A stretch of 64,000 nucleotides of DNA from an uncultured Candidatus Neoarthromitus sp. (GTDB lineage Bacteria; Bacillota; Clostridia; Clostridiales; Clostridiaceae), in the NCBI GenBank assembly GCA_937890765.1, contig CALADQ010000023.1, forward strand, positions 9,427 to 73,426. Direction: 5' to 3'. The position numbers and the translations under genes were made by a program. Position 1 is the first letter of the stretch. Each line of letters begins with the position of its first letter. Below, in pieces: positions 34,670-43,911 of the stretch. The notes below the pieces were generated by a model. The model worked only from the letters and a program-made list of their open reading frames with translations. It had not been told where the DNA came from and did no database searches.

Positions 34670-35021
34670 AACTTACCCTCCCTGTAAAATTATATATTTT
34701 AAAATTATTCGAAAAAAATATTTTTATTCTAATAAAATTTGTATAAATATTTTGGAATTATGTTCGTAATAAATAGCATGGGTACAAATGAAAAATAATA
34801 AAATATTTATTTTAGGTTATCCTAATAGGGGTATGATAATTTTGCTGATATTTTGTGTATGTGTTTGAGGTAAGTAACTTTATTTGGTATAATTTTAGTA
34901 ATTGTTATCACTAAAGTTTTAAATATATAAAACAGTACGTATATATTTTTATTTAGTAGGGGTTAAGGATGTATAATCTGTATATGGATATGTATAAATA
35001 TTTTTAAAGAGGGAGAATTTA
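34670..35021. other. 352-nt intergenic region with a promoter for the phospholipase-like gene
   Basis: No convincing gene. A 26-codon frame at 34788-34868 (MKNNKIFILGYPNRGMIILL and six more residues) has no ribosome-binding site. The useful content is a rightward promoter at 34865-34893 and a hairpin just after it (34891-34899 with 34910-34918, one wobble). Confidence 0.6.
34865..34893 (+). promoter_or_regulatory. Probable promoter of the zinc-phospholipase-like gene
   Basis: TTGAGG (34865-34870), 17-nt spacer, TATAAT (34888-34893). Transcription would begin near 34900 and give a leader of about 120 nt. Confidence 0.65.
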
Positions 35022-35726
35022 ATGGGAAGATTAGAATTAACATATGGTAAGGCGTTGAAAAAGATAATGGTAATAACTAATCCTATAAAGAAATTGTTGC
35101 TTAAAACTCATTGTGTAACTCACAAGTTTATAAATGAAAATTCTATTAAGATTTTAAATAACGAGAGTTTATACGATGTTAGTATATTTATGAAAAAATA
35201 TCTTAGTTCAATAAATGAAGGTGTTGTTTGGGCTGATCAAGATTATAAAAGCACTAATCATTTTTATAGCATAGATACTCTTAAAGGTCTCTATGGTTTT
35301 TCAAATCTTCTAAATGAATTTAAGAAATATTATAGGACAGCAATGTTTTATTTAGAAAAAGGGTGTATTGAAAAATGTATGTTTTATGTTGGCGTTTGTC
35401 TACATTTAATACAAGATTCCACTGTGCCTCAACATGGAAGTGTTGATTTATTTAAAGAACATAGGTCTTTTGAGCTTTGGATAATATCAAAAATATATGA
35501 AGAAGATAATTTTAAGGTAGAAACAGGTATAAAAAGATTTGATAGAGTTGAGGAATACATTATAAGGAATATTGTATTTTCTCAAAAGGTTAGCAAAGAA
35601 AATGAACATATTCTAGATAGGGACGAAAAATATATGAATATTGCATCTAAAATAATAAGGAGAGCTCATGAAACTAGTGCGGGATTTTTAATAGATATTT
35701 ATGAAAAAATACTAAAAATTATATAA
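35022..35726 (+). CDS. Zinc-dependent phospholipase C-like protein without signal peptide
   Basis: Encodes 234 residues. Eight of the nine zinc ligands of Bacillus phospholipase C/alpha-toxin can be aligned with matching spacing: His34 (THKFI), Asp72 (WADQD), His80 (NHFY), His128 and Asp132 (LHLIQD), His138 (PQHG), His147 and Glu151 (EHRSFE). The ninth, the N-terminal Trp exposed by signal cleavage, is missing, and no signal peptide precedes the domain. It may be cytoplasmic, differently exported, or a different hydrolase. GGGAGAA precedes the ATG. A monocistronic unit with its own promoter and a long terminator. Confidence 0.82.
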   Translation: MGRLELTYGKALKKIMVITNPIKKLLLKTHCVTHKFINENSIKILNNESLYDVSIFMKKYLSSINEGVVWADQDYKSTNHFYSIDTLKGLYGFSNLLNEFKKYYRTAMFYLEKGCIEKCMFYVGVCLHLIQDSTVPQHGSVDLFKEHRSFELWIISKIYEEDNFKVETGIKRFDRVEEYIIRNIVFSQKVSKENEHILDRDEKYMNIASKIIRRAHETSAGFLIDIYEKILKII

Positions 35727-35741
35727 GATTTGAAAATACAA

Positions 35742-35785
35742 AAAGATATCCTAAATTTAAATTAAATTTAGGATATCTTTTATTT
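35742..35785 (+). terminator. Long-stem terminator after the phospholipase-like gene
   Basis: A 19-bp perfect inverted repeat (35742-35760 with 35762-35780) followed by TTATTTT. Confidence 0.85.
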
Positions 35786-35813
35786 TATAGGTTATAATAG
35801 TATGGAATTAAAT

Positions 35814-35842
35814 TTGTGTTTTAAATTTAATTAATGTATAAT
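35814..35842 (+). promoter_or_regulatory. Probable promoter of the V-ATPase operon
   Basis: TTGTGT (35814-35819), 17-nt spacer, TATAAT (35837-35842), giving a leader of about 143 nt before the first V-ATPase gene. Confidence 0.6.
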
Positions 35843-35991
35843 CATCTGATTACATGAAATTATTATTTGTATTTTAATAGAAGAAATAATTAAAATTCAG
35901 AAAAATATTTGTTATGAAAAAATACTAAAATTATTGTATATTTTTATTTGAAATTAAATATTAATTTTATAAATATTGAGGTGATACTTTT

Positions 35992-36312
35992 ATGAATGTT
36001 AATGTTGTTCATGAAATAAAACGTTCAGAAGAAAGAGCTAAAATGATTTTAGATAGCTCTAAAGAGGAAAGTAAAAAAATATTCAACGATGCCTTTAACA
36101 AGGCTAATTCTGAATATGAAAAAATTGTCAATGCCTCGAATGATGAATATAAAAAAATAATTTCAATTTATGAAACTGAAGGCAACGAAGCTGTTTTGTC
36201 ATTAGAAAAAAAATCTGAATCGAGCATTTTGGATATTTTAAATGTTTCTGATGAAAGAAAAAAGTTAGGAGTTAAAAAGGTGGTTGAGGGGATTGTTAAT
36301 TTATGGCAATAG
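35992..36312 (+). CDS. ntpF: V-type ATPase peripheral-stalk subunit (NtpF/subunit H-like)
   Basis: A 106-residue, highly charged, helical protein (EIKRSEERAKMILDSSKEES, AFNKANSEYEKIVNAS) of the coiled-coil type that pairs with subunit E in the peripheral stalk. Sequence conservation of this subunit is low, and the call rests on size, composition and first position before ntpI, as in the Enterococcus ntpFIKECGABD operon. Its end overlaps ntpI by 10 nt. Confidence 0.8.
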   Translation: MNVNVVHEIKRSEERAKMILDSSKEESKKIFNDAFNKANSEYEKIVNASNDEYKKIISIYETEGNEAVLSLEKKSESSILDILNVSDERKKLGVKKVVEGIVNLWQ

Positions 36313-38288
36313 TTAAGATGAATGAATTTTCCTTGTATTTCCTTAAAGAAGATAAAGGAAAAATATTAGATGAACTCCAAGCTTTTGGAGGATTGGAATT
36401 TAGTGATTTTGAAAAATATTCTTTTGAAGAAAATAGAGATGAAAGCTTGATGAAAGCTTTAGAAAATTTTAAATATTTGAAACAAGATGATGATGATATT
36501 TTAAATGAACAGAGCTTAAATAAACTTAAATATTGTTTAGAAGTTATGAAGCCTTATGTCCCAAAACAATCTATGCTTAAATCTTTGACGGATGATAAAG
36601 TTGAAGTTAAATATGAAGATTTAAGAAAAATTGTTTTGTCTAGTTCGTGGGAAAAAATTTACGATGACATTAAGGAGATAAATACAAAAATAACTTCTCT
36701 TGATTCTGATTATTTAAAGTGTGTTTCAGATATTGAGAGCAATAGGTGTTGGGAAAATTTATCTTCTCCAATTAGGGATTATAAAAATCTAAAAAGCGTA
36801 TCTTGCTTTTTTGGAAATATATCTAGGCAATTTGAGCAAGAGATAATTGAAAAATTTCAAACTGATTTTAAGTTTTCAAGTGTTGATGCTGTAAGTTGTA
36901 CTCAACAGGATAGTTTCCTTGCAATAATAGTTCACAACGATATGAAACAAGAAGCTGTAGATTATTTGAGAACGAAGGGATTTAATTTTCAAGTTCTTGA
37001 TTTTGATGAAAAAGTAAGTGACTATTTGAGGAATTTAGAGAATAGAAAAATTTTAATAATAAATGAAAAGAATAAGCTTTTAGATAAGATTAAAGAATAT
37101 GAACATAAATATTTAGATTTGCAAATGGCTTATGAATATTTTAATTCTAATGTTTACAAGTCGAGTGTTTCCCAAAAATTTTTGGAAAGTGAATCTATTT
37201 TAATATGTGAAGGATATTTAGAAGCAGATAATGTTGAAAGTTTTAAAAAATCCTTAAGCAATGCAGTTGGTTCTAATTTTTATTTAGAGATTAAAGAAAT
37301 AGATTTAAATAATTCTGCGGATGTTCCAATAAAACTTACGAATAGTTCTGTAGTTGCTCCTTTTGAGGGTGTAATTGAGATGTATAGTTATCCCACTTAT
37401 AGTGAAGTAGATCCAACTCCAGTTATATCTATATTTTTTATAGTTTTCTTTGGGATGATGTTAGCTGATGCAGGATATGGATTGTTGATAACTATTTTTT
37501 CTGCGTTTTTATATGCTAAATCCAAAACTAAAGACAAGAAAAATACTTATAAAATGTTTATATTTACAGGTATTTCAACTATAGTTTGGGGAATACTTTA
37601 TGGGGCTTATTTTGGAGATTTTGTTCAAAGATTTTTGAAAATTAATGTTCCCGTTGTTTTAGATGTAAACAAAGATATTATGACGATATTCATTATTTCC
37701 ATAGCATTTGGTTTTGTACATTTGATTTTAGGCTTAATAATGAAAGCTATAGTTTACGTTAAAAATGGAAAATCTGTAGAAATTTTATATGATGTCCTAC
37801 CTTGGCTTTTGGTATTAGGGGGAGTTTTGGTTTTTGCTTTGAAAGGCATGGTACCATTTTTTAATTCTTCCGTAGCTACTTGGATGTTAGTAATAGGTGT
37901 TGTAATTTTACTTTTTACTCAAGGACGTGATTCTGAAAATTTAGTTGGAAAAATTGGAGGAGGGGTTTATGGAGTTTATGGAATAACAGGATATGTTGGA
38001 GACATAATTTCGTATTCTCGTCTTTTAGCACTAGGTTTAGCTTCAGGATTTATTGCAAATGCTTTCAATATAATGGGAGGTTTAATACCATTTCCATTTA
38101 ATATAATTGTAACTCCGCTTATGTTGGTACCATTACATTTATTTAATTTGGCTATAAATGCTTTAGGAACTTATGTTCACTCTGCAAGGCTTCAGTATTT
38201 AGAATTCTTTGGAAAATTTTACGCAGGTGGTGGAAGAAAGTTTATGCCTTTTGGATATACGGACCAATATATAAGGGTTAAAAAATAG
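36303..38288 (+). CDS. ntpI: V-type ATPase subunit I (a subunit, ion channel stator)
   Basis: Encodes 661 residues. The N-terminal half (about 350) is cytoplasmic and helical; the C-terminal half has about seven to eight membrane helices starting with the conserved PTPVISIFFIVFFGMMLADA. The helix ISYSRLLALGLASGFIA contains the Arg that interacts with the rotor glutamate. It forms the ion half-channels next to the K ring. The start ATG 36303 overlaps ntpF. Confidence 0.95.
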   Translation: MAIVKMNEFSLYFLKEDKGKILDELQAFGGLEFSDFEKYSFEENRDESLMKALENFKYLKQDDDDILNEQSLNKLKYCLEVMKPYVPKQSMLKSLTDDKVEVKYEDLRKIVLSSSWEKIYDDIKEINTKITSLDSDYLKCVSDIESNRCWENLSSPIRDYKNLKSVSCFFGNISRQFEQEIIEKFQTDFKFSSVDAVSCTQQDSFLAIIVHNDMKQEAVDYLRTKGFNFQVLDFDEKVSDYLRNLENRKILIINEKNKLLDKIKEYEHKYLDLQMAYEYFNSNVYKSSVSQKFLESESILICEGYLEADNVESFKKSLSNAVGSNFYLEIKEIDLNNSADVPIKLTNSSVVAPFEGVIEMYSYPTYSEVDPTPVISIFFIVFFGMMLADAGYGLLITIFSAFLYAKSKTKDKKNTYKMFIFTGISTIVWGILYGAYFGDFVQRFLKINVPVVLDVNKDIMTIFIISIAFGFVHLILGLIMKAIVYVKNGKSVEILYDVLPWLLVLGGVLVFALKGMVPFFNSSVATWMLVIGVVILLFTQGRDSENLVGKIGGGVYGVYGITGYVGDIISYSRLLALGLASGFIANAFNIMGGLIPFPFNIIVTPLMLVPLHLFNLAINALGTYVHSARLQYLEFFGKFYAGGGRKFMPFGYTDQYIRVKK

Positions 38289-38323
38289 AGAAATGATTTT
38301 ATTATTTAGGAGGAATTTTTAAA

Positions 38324-38812
38324 ATGACTTTTTCAGAATTTTTAGTACAATATGGTGGATTAATGTTGGCGTTATTGGGAGCTGCCTTGGCAGTTGGATT
38401 ATCAGGAGTTGGATCAGCTAAAGGTGTTTCAATAGCAGGTCAGGCTTCAGCTGGACTTTTATCAGAGGAGCCAGAAAAATTTGGTAAAACGATATTATTA
38501 ACAGCTTTGCCAGGAACCCAAGGATTATTTGGTTTTGTTATAGGTCTTTTGATATTTTTGAATTCAGGGGTTTTTGATGGACAATTTCCACAAATAATAC
38601 AAGGTTTTCAATTTCTAATGGCAGGATTACCAATAGCTTTAACAGGATTATTTTCAGGAATAGCTCAAGGAAAGGTTTGTGCTGCTGGTATACAAATTTT
38701 AGCTAAAAATCCAAAGCACACTACTAAAGGTGTAATTTATGCAACACTTGTTGAAACTTATGCAGTTTTAGGTTTTGTTGCTTCATTATTCATGGTTCTA
38801 TTCTTTAAATAG
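38324..38812 (+). CDS. ntpK: V-type ATPase rotor subunit K (c), Na+-type
   Basis: A four-helix proteolipid of 162 residues made of two hairpins. The ion site is visible as Thr65-Gln66 (LPGTQG), Gln115 (GIAQGK) and Glu144 (LVETYAV), matching the Enterococcus hirae Na+ ligands Thr64, Gln65, Gln110 and Glu139. The E. hirae Tyr68 is Phe69 here. This pattern indicates Na+ rather than H+ coupling. Only one carboxylate is present per four helices, as usual for this subunit. AGGAGG precedes the ATG. Confidence 0.96.
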   Translation: MTFSEFLVQYGGLMLALLGAALAVGLSGVGSAKGVSIAGQASAGLLSEEPEKFGKTILLTALPGTQGLFGFVIGLLIFLNSGVFDGQFPQIIQGFQFLMAGLPIALTGLFSGIAQGKVCAAGIQILAKNPKHTTKGVIYATLVETYAVLGFVASLFMVLFFK

Positions 38813-38829
38813 TTTGGAGTGATTAAATA

Positions 38830-39417
38830 GTGTCAGATTTTAAAAATTTAATCGAGAAAATTGTGAGTGATGCTGAATTAAAGAAACAGGATATAATCAA
38901 TAAAGCTAATTGTGAATCAGAAAAAATAGTTGCAAAAAAAATAGAAGAAGGTAACTCTTATAAAGAAAAACTTCTTAAAAAGGCTCATGTAGAAGGAAAA
39001 AATTTAAAGGAAAAAATAATTTCTAAATGTGAACTTAAAATTAAAAATAGTAAGCTTAGTGCAAGAAGAAAAATTTTAGATGAAGTTTTCAACGATTCCT
39101 TAAATGAATTGTTGAATCTTAATCAAAAAGATTTCGAAAAATATTTGATTAATACCTTGAGAAATTTGGATTTAGATGGAAAATATTTTTTGCTTGTATC
39201 TGAAAAATATTTAAATGTAGGTGAAGATTTAATGAACCAAATAAATTCTAATCCAAGTTATAATTTTGAAATTGCAAAAGTAAAACCATCTGACAGTTTA
39301 AAAGGTGGTTTTATTTTAGAAAAAGATGGGGTGTTTATCAATTATTCATTTGAAGTTTTAGTTGACTTTATTAGGGATGAAATTGAATTTGAAGTATCAA
39401 ACCTTCTGTTTAATTAG
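38830..39417 (+). CDS. ntpE: V-type ATPase peripheral-stalk subunit E
   Basis: Encodes 195 residues. A long charged N-terminal helix (KIVSDAELKKQDIINKANCE) is followed by a C-terminal globular domain (KGGFILEKDGVFINYSFEVL) typical of V/A-ATPase subunit E. It forms the peripheral stalk with the small coiled-coil subunit. The start is GTG 38830 behind GGAGTGA. It lies in canonical order after ntpK. Confidence 0.93.
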   Translation: MSDFKNLIEKIVSDAELKKQDIINKANCESEKIVAKKIEEGNSYKEKLLKKAHVEGKNLKEKIISKCELKIKNSKLSARRKILDEVFNDSLNELLNLNQKDFEKYLINTLRNLDLDGKYFLLVSEKYLNVGEDLMNQINSNPSYNFEIAKVKPSDSLKGGFILEKDGVFINYSFEVLVDFIRDEIEFEVSNLLFN

Positions 39418-39428
39418 GAGGTGTATTA

Positions 39429-40430
39429 ATGAGTGAAAAATTATATTTAGATGTGATACCTAAAATTCGTGTTTATGAAAAAAAGTTGTTTGATAACATT
39501 AAATACAATAGGATGATTGAACTTGAAAATGAACAAGAGGTTTTTAAATTTTTGTCTGAAAGCTCATACTCAGAAAATATATCTCAAGAAATAACAGTTC
39601 ATAATTATGAAAAAGTATTTTTGGAAGAATTTCGAAAACTATTTAGAAATCTTAAAAATGTATTTGATGATGAAAGTTTAATGAATATATTTTTGAAAAA
39701 ATATATTTACAACAATATTAAGCTGATGATTAAAGCAAAATTTTTAAATGTTGATTTAGGAGATGTTTTATTTGAAATCGATGGATTTGATAATGAACAC
39801 GTTTTTTCTTCAATAAAAAATGACAATTTTAATGCTCTTCCTAATGAACTTTCAAAATTAGTGTCTTTAGTTTGTAAAGATTTTGAAGAACATAAAAATC
39901 CTCAAAATGTAGATATTATTATTGATAAGGAAATGTTTGAAAGTCTTATAGAGGATGCTAAAAAAATCGGAGATAGTTTTCTCATAAAATATATTGAAAA
40001 TTTAATCGATGTATTTAACGTTAAAACTCTCTTTAGAGCTAAAAAACTAAATTTGAATAAAAATATTTTTGATAAGGTAATAGCATATGGTGGGAATATT
40101 CCTGTTGCAAGATTAAAATATATGTTTGTTGAACCAAAGGAAAGTTTAATAAATAATTTTTCAAATTTTGTTATTTACAAATATATAAAAGATGGAATTG
40201 ATATTTATTTAAACAATGGTGTTTTAAGTACTTTGGATAAACAATTAGATGACTATACTATGGATTTTTTGAAAAGTGCAAAGATAATAACAACAGGTTT
40301 AGCTCCTATTATCGGTTACATTAATGCCAAGGAAAATGAAATAAAAAATATGAGAATTATTTTAGTTGGCAAAATTAACAAAGTTGATTCAGACTCTATA
40401 AAGAGGAGGCTGAGAGAAAATTATGTATAA
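39429..40430 (+). CDS. ntpC: V-type ATPase subunit C (d), central-stalk socket
   Basis: A 333-residue helical protein linking the central stalk to the rotor ring. The family pattern includes NDNFNALPNEL, VDIIIDKEMFE, FRAKKLNLN and the terminal APIIGYINAKENEIKNMRII with R. AGGAGGTG precedes ATG 39429. The end overlaps the next gene by 8 nt. Confidence 0.93.
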   Translation: MSEKLYLDVIPKIRVYEKKLFDNIKYNRMIELENEQEVFKFLSESSYSENISQEITVHNYEKVFLEEFRKLFRNLKNVFDDESLMNIFLKKYIYNNIKLMIKAKFLNVDLGDVLFEIDGFDNEHVFSSIKNDNFNALPNELSKLVSLVCKDFEEHKNPQNVDIIIDKEMFESLIEDAKKIGDSFLIKYIENLIDVFNVKTLFRAKKLNLNKNIFDKVIAYGGNIPVARLKYMFVEPKESLINNFSNFVIYKYIKDGIDIYLNNGVLSTLDKQLDDYTMDFLKSAKIITTGLAPIIGYINAKENEIKNMRIILVGKINKVDSDSIKRRLRENYV

Positions 40431-40731
40431 AGTCGGAGTTGTTGGTGACAAAGATTCAATTTTTGCTTTTAAATCGTTAGGAGTTGAAATTTTTCCTTGT
40501 GTAGATTCTGAGGAAGCAAGAAGGACAATAGATAAATTGGCAATGAAACACTATGTTGTCATATTCGTAACAGAAAATATAGCTAAAGATATAATGGAAA
40601 CAATTGATAGATATCAGAAAAACAATGTTACAGTTGTGGTTTTAATACCTAGCAGTCAAGGAAGTTTAGGAATTGGAATAAAGAAAATAAGAGATAGTGT
40701 TGAAAAAGCGGTTGGCGTAAATATTTTATAG
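40423..40731 (+). CDS. ntpG: V-type ATPase subunit F (NtpG)
   Basis: A 102-residue Rossmann-like small central-stalk subunit (MYKVGVVGDKDSIFAFKSLG, VIFVTENIAKDI, VVLIPSSQGSLGIGI). It attaches to subunit D and modulates rotation. GAGGAGG lies in the 3' end of ntpC, which it overlaps by 8 nt. Confidence 0.94.
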   Translation: MYKVGVVGDKDSIFAFKSLGVEIFPCVDSEEARRTIDKLAMKHYVVIFVTENIAKDIMETIDRYQKNNVTVVVLIPSSQGSLGIGIKKIRDSVEKAVGVNIL

Positions 40732-40748
40732 AAAGGAGTAAGAATTAC

Positions 40749-42527
40749 TTGAAGATTGGAAAAATAATTAAAGTTGCAGGTCCGTTGGTAGTTGCTGAAG
40801 GACTTGATGAGGTTAAGGTTTATGATGTCGTATGTGTTGGAAGCAAAAAATTAATTGGGGAAGTTATTGAGATTAGAGGAATACATGCTTCCATACAGGT
40901 TTATGAAGAAACTTCAGGAATTGGCCCTGGAGATGAAGTTATTTCAACAGGTGAGCCTCTAAGCGTAGAACTTGGTCCAGGATTAATTGAATCGATGTTT
41001 GATGGTATTCAAAGACCATTGAAAAGATATATGGAAGCTTCTAAGTCTAGTTTTTTAGAAAGAGGAGTAGAGGTATTTTCACTGGATAGAGAGAAGGTTT
41101 GGGATTTTAAACAAACTGTTAATGTAGGAGATGAGGTTTCTTTCGGAGATGTTATTGGTACTGTTCAGGAAACTCCTGTTATATTACATAAAATAATGGT
41201 TCCGTACGGCGTAAGTGGTATAGTAAAAGAAATTAAAACGGGAAAATTTAATGTAACAGAAGTTATTTGTATTGTTGAGACAGAGGATGGAGATAAACAA
41301 ATATCAATGATGCAAAAATGGCCCGTAAGAAAAGGAAGACCTTACGTAAAAAAAATGAGACCTGAAGAGCCTATGATAACTGGTCAAAGAGTTATAGATA
41401 CATTTTTTCCTGTTAGTAAAGGTGGTACAGCATCTGTTCCAGGACCATTTGGTGCTGGTAAAACTGTTGTTCAACACCAGATAGCTAAATGGGGAGATTC
41501 GGAGATTGTTGTTTATGTTGGATGTGGTGAAAGAGGAAATGAAATGACTGATGTTTTGATGGAGTTTCCAGAACTTATAGATCCAAAGACAGGACAAAGT
41601 CTTATGAAAAGAACGGTTTTAATAGCTAATACTTCTAATATGCCAGTTGCTGCTCGTGAGTCTTGTATATATACAGGTATAACCATAGCTGAGTATTTTA
41701 GGGACATGGGATATTCTGTTTCGATAATGGCAGATTCTACATCAAGATGGGCTGAAGCTTTGCGTGAGATGTCTGGACGTTTAGAAGAGATGCCAGGTGA
41801 TGAAGGATACCCTGCTTATTTGGGTTCTAGGCTTGCAGAGTTTTATGAAAGAGCAGGAAGGGTTGTTTGTTACGGAAAAGACCAAAGAATAGGAACAATA
41901 ACAGCAATCGGGGCAGTATCTCCTCCAGGTGGAGACTTATCTGAGCCTGTTACCCAATCCACTTTGCGTATAGTAAAAGTTTTTTGGGGCTTAGATGCTC
42001 AGTTAGCTTATAAGAGACATTTTCCATCTATAAATTGGTTGAATTCTTATTCTCTTTATGCCGATACGGTAGGTAAAGCACTAGAAAAAACAGGAATGTA
42101 TGACAATTGGAACGATATGAGGTTAAATGCGATAAGTCTTTTACAAGAAGAGGCTCAATTAGAGGAAGTTGTCAGACTTGTTGGTATAGATGCTTTATCT
42201 GATAAAGATAGGTTAAAATTAGAAGTCTCAAAATCAATAAGAGAAGATTATCTACAGCAAAATGGTTTTCATGAAATTGATACGTTTTCTTCTATGGAAA
42301 AACAATATAAGATGATTCTTTTAATTTTAAAATTTAAGTCAGAATCTGAAAGAGCATTAGAATCTGGAGTTTACCTAGATAAAATTTTAAAATTGGATGT
42401 GCGCGATAAAATAGCAAGAGCCAAATATGTTCCAGAGGACGAATTATCAAAGATAGATGATATACTCAAGGAACTTGAAAACGACATGAGCAAATTAATA
42501 CAGGAGGAGGGAGTAGTTAGTGATTAA
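40749..42527 (+). CDS. ntpA: V-type ATPase catalytic subunit A
   Basis: A 592-residue catalytic subunit. Walker A is GPFGAGKTV, with the non-homologous region typical of A subunits before it (KKMRPEEPMITGQRVID). PAYLGSRLAEFYERAGRV and SPPGGDLSEPVTQSTLR are strongly conserved. The start is TTG 40749 with AAAGGAG 10 nt upstream. It hydrolyses ATP together with subunit B and overlaps ntpB by 8 nt. Confidence 0.97.
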   Translation: MKIGKIIKVAGPLVVAEGLDEVKVYDVVCVGSKKLIGEVIEIRGIHASIQVYEETSGIGPGDEVISTGEPLSVELGPGLIESMFDGIQRPLKRYMEASKSSFLERGVEVFSLDREKVWDFKQTVNVGDEVSFGDVIGTVQETPVILHKIMVPYGVSGIVKEIKTGKFNVTEVICIVETEDGDKQISMMQKWPVRKGRPYVKKMRPEEPMITGQRVIDTFFPVSKGGTASVPGPFGAGKTVVQHQIAKWGDSEIVVYVGCGERGNEMTDVLMEFPELIDPKTGQSLMKRTVLIANTSNMPVAARESCIYTGITIAEYFRDMGYSVSIMADSTSRWAEALREMSGRLEEMPGDEGYPAYLGSRLAEFYERAGRVVCYGKDQRIGTITAIGAVSPPGGDLSEPVTQSTLRIVKVFWGLDAQLAYKRHFPSINWLNSYSLYADTVGKALEKTGMYDNWNDMRLNAISLLQEEAQLEEVVRLVGIDALSDKDRLKLEVSKSIREDYLQQNGFHEIDTFSSMEKQYKMILLILKFKSESERALESGVYLDKILKLDVRDKIARAKYVPEDELSKIDDILKELENDMSKLIQEEGVVSD

Positions 42528-43893
42528 GGAATATCAAACTGTTAAAGAAGTTGTAGGTCCTCTTATGGTAGTTGAAGGTGTTTCTGGAATTAAATATGAT
42601 GAACTTGTTGATATTGAATTGGGGAATGGAGAAAAGAGAAGAGGAAAAGTACTCGAAGTTAATGGATCTAGAGCTATGGTTCAAATTTTCGAAGGTTCAA
42701 GTGGTATATCACCGGAAACAACTAAGTGTAAATTTTTAGCTAAACCACTTCAATTAGGTGTATCTGAGGATATGGTTGGAAGGATTTTTGATGGAATGGG
42801 TATGCCTAAAGACAATGGACCTCAAATAATAGCAGAATTTAAACGTGACATAAATGGTATGGCTATAAATCCAGTTGCTAGAGATTATCCTTCTGAGTTT
42901 ATACAAACGGGAATATCTGCCATAGATCATTTAAATACTTTAGTTAGAGGACAAAAGCTTCCAGTTTTTTCAGCTTCAGGCCTTCCGCATGCTGAGTTAG
43001 CAGCTCAAATAGCTAGGCAAGCTAGGGTTTTAAATTCTGATTCTAAATTTGCTGTTGTGTTTGGTGCTATGGGAATAACTTTTGAAGAAGCACAATTTTT
43101 CATAGATGATTTCACAAGAACGGGAGCAATAGACAAATCTGTTTTATTTATGAATCTTGCAAATGACCCAGCTATTGAAAGAATTGCAACTCCTAGAATG
43201 GTTTTGACTTGTGCTGAATATTTGGCTTATGAAAAAGGAATGCATGTTCTAGTAATAATGACTGATATGACTAATTATGCAGAGGCTTTGAGAGAAATTT
43301 CTGCAGCTAGAAAAGAAGTTCCAGGCAGAAGAGGTTATCCAGGTTATTTATATACAGATTTATCTACTTTGTACGAAAGAGCAGGAAGACTTAGAGGAAG
43401 ACCAGGTTCTATAACTCAAATACCAATTTTAACAATGCCTGAGGATGACAAAACTCATCCTATACCGGATTTAACTGGATATATAACTGAAGGGCAAGTA
43501 ATTTTATCGAGAGAATTATTTAAAAAAGGTGTATTACCTCCTATAGATGTTTTACCATCTCTTTCAAGACTTAAGGATAAAGGAATTGGTAAAGGAAAAA
43601 CTAGAGAAGATCATGCAGATACTATGAACCAATTATTTGCAGCTTATTCTCAAGGTAAGCAAGCAAAAGAATTGTCATCTATTCTTGGTGAATCTGCTTT
43701 ATCTGAAACTGATTTAAAGTATTCTAAGTTTGCTGAAGTTTTTGAAGAAAAATATTTAAATCAAGGTTTCGATACTAATAGGAGTATTGAAGAAACTTTA
43801 GAACTTGGTTGGGAACTTCTAAGAATACTTCCTAAAACTGAGCTTAAGAGAATAAGAGATGAATATTTGGAAAAATATTTAAAAATTGATTAG
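42520..43893 (+). CDS. ntpB: V-type ATPase regulatory subunit B
   Basis: A 457-residue non-catalytic nucleotide-binding subunit that alternates with A. It has no P-loop lysine in the usual position (SASGLPHAELAAQIARQA), as expected for B subunits. PGRRGYPGYLYTDLSTLYERAGR and SLSRLKDKGIGKGKTREDH are typical. The start is GTG 42520 behind GGAGGAGGG, overlapping ntpA. Confidence 0.97.
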   Translation: MIKEYQTVKEVVGPLMVVEGVSGIKYDELVDIELGNGEKRRGKVLEVNGSRAMVQIFEGSSGISPETTKCKFLAKPLQLGVSEDMVGRIFDGMGMPKDNGPQIIAEFKRDINGMAINPVARDYPSEFIQTGISAIDHLNTLVRGQKLPVFSASGLPHAELAAQIARQARVLNSDSKFAVVFGAMGITFEEAQFFIDDFTRTGAIDKSVLFMNLANDPAIERIATPRMVLTCAEYLAYEKGMHVLVIMTDMTNYAEALREISAARKEVPGRRGYPGYLYTDLSTLYERAGRLRGRPGSITQIPILTMPEDDKTHPIPDLTGYITEGQVILSRELFKKGVLPPIDVLPSLSRLKDKGIGKGKTREDHADTMNQLFAAYSQGKQAKELSSILGESALSETDLKYSKFAEVFEEKYLNQGFDTNRSIEETLELGWELLRILPKTELKRIRDEYLEKYLKID

Positions 43894-43911
43894 GCTTGGG
43901 GATGATTTGTT

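Noticed and set aside
34788..34868. A 26-residue hydrophobic peptide frame in the intergenic region before the phospholipase-like gene
   Set aside because: No convincing ribosome-binding site, and it lies upstream of the promoter at 34865; left as intergenic.
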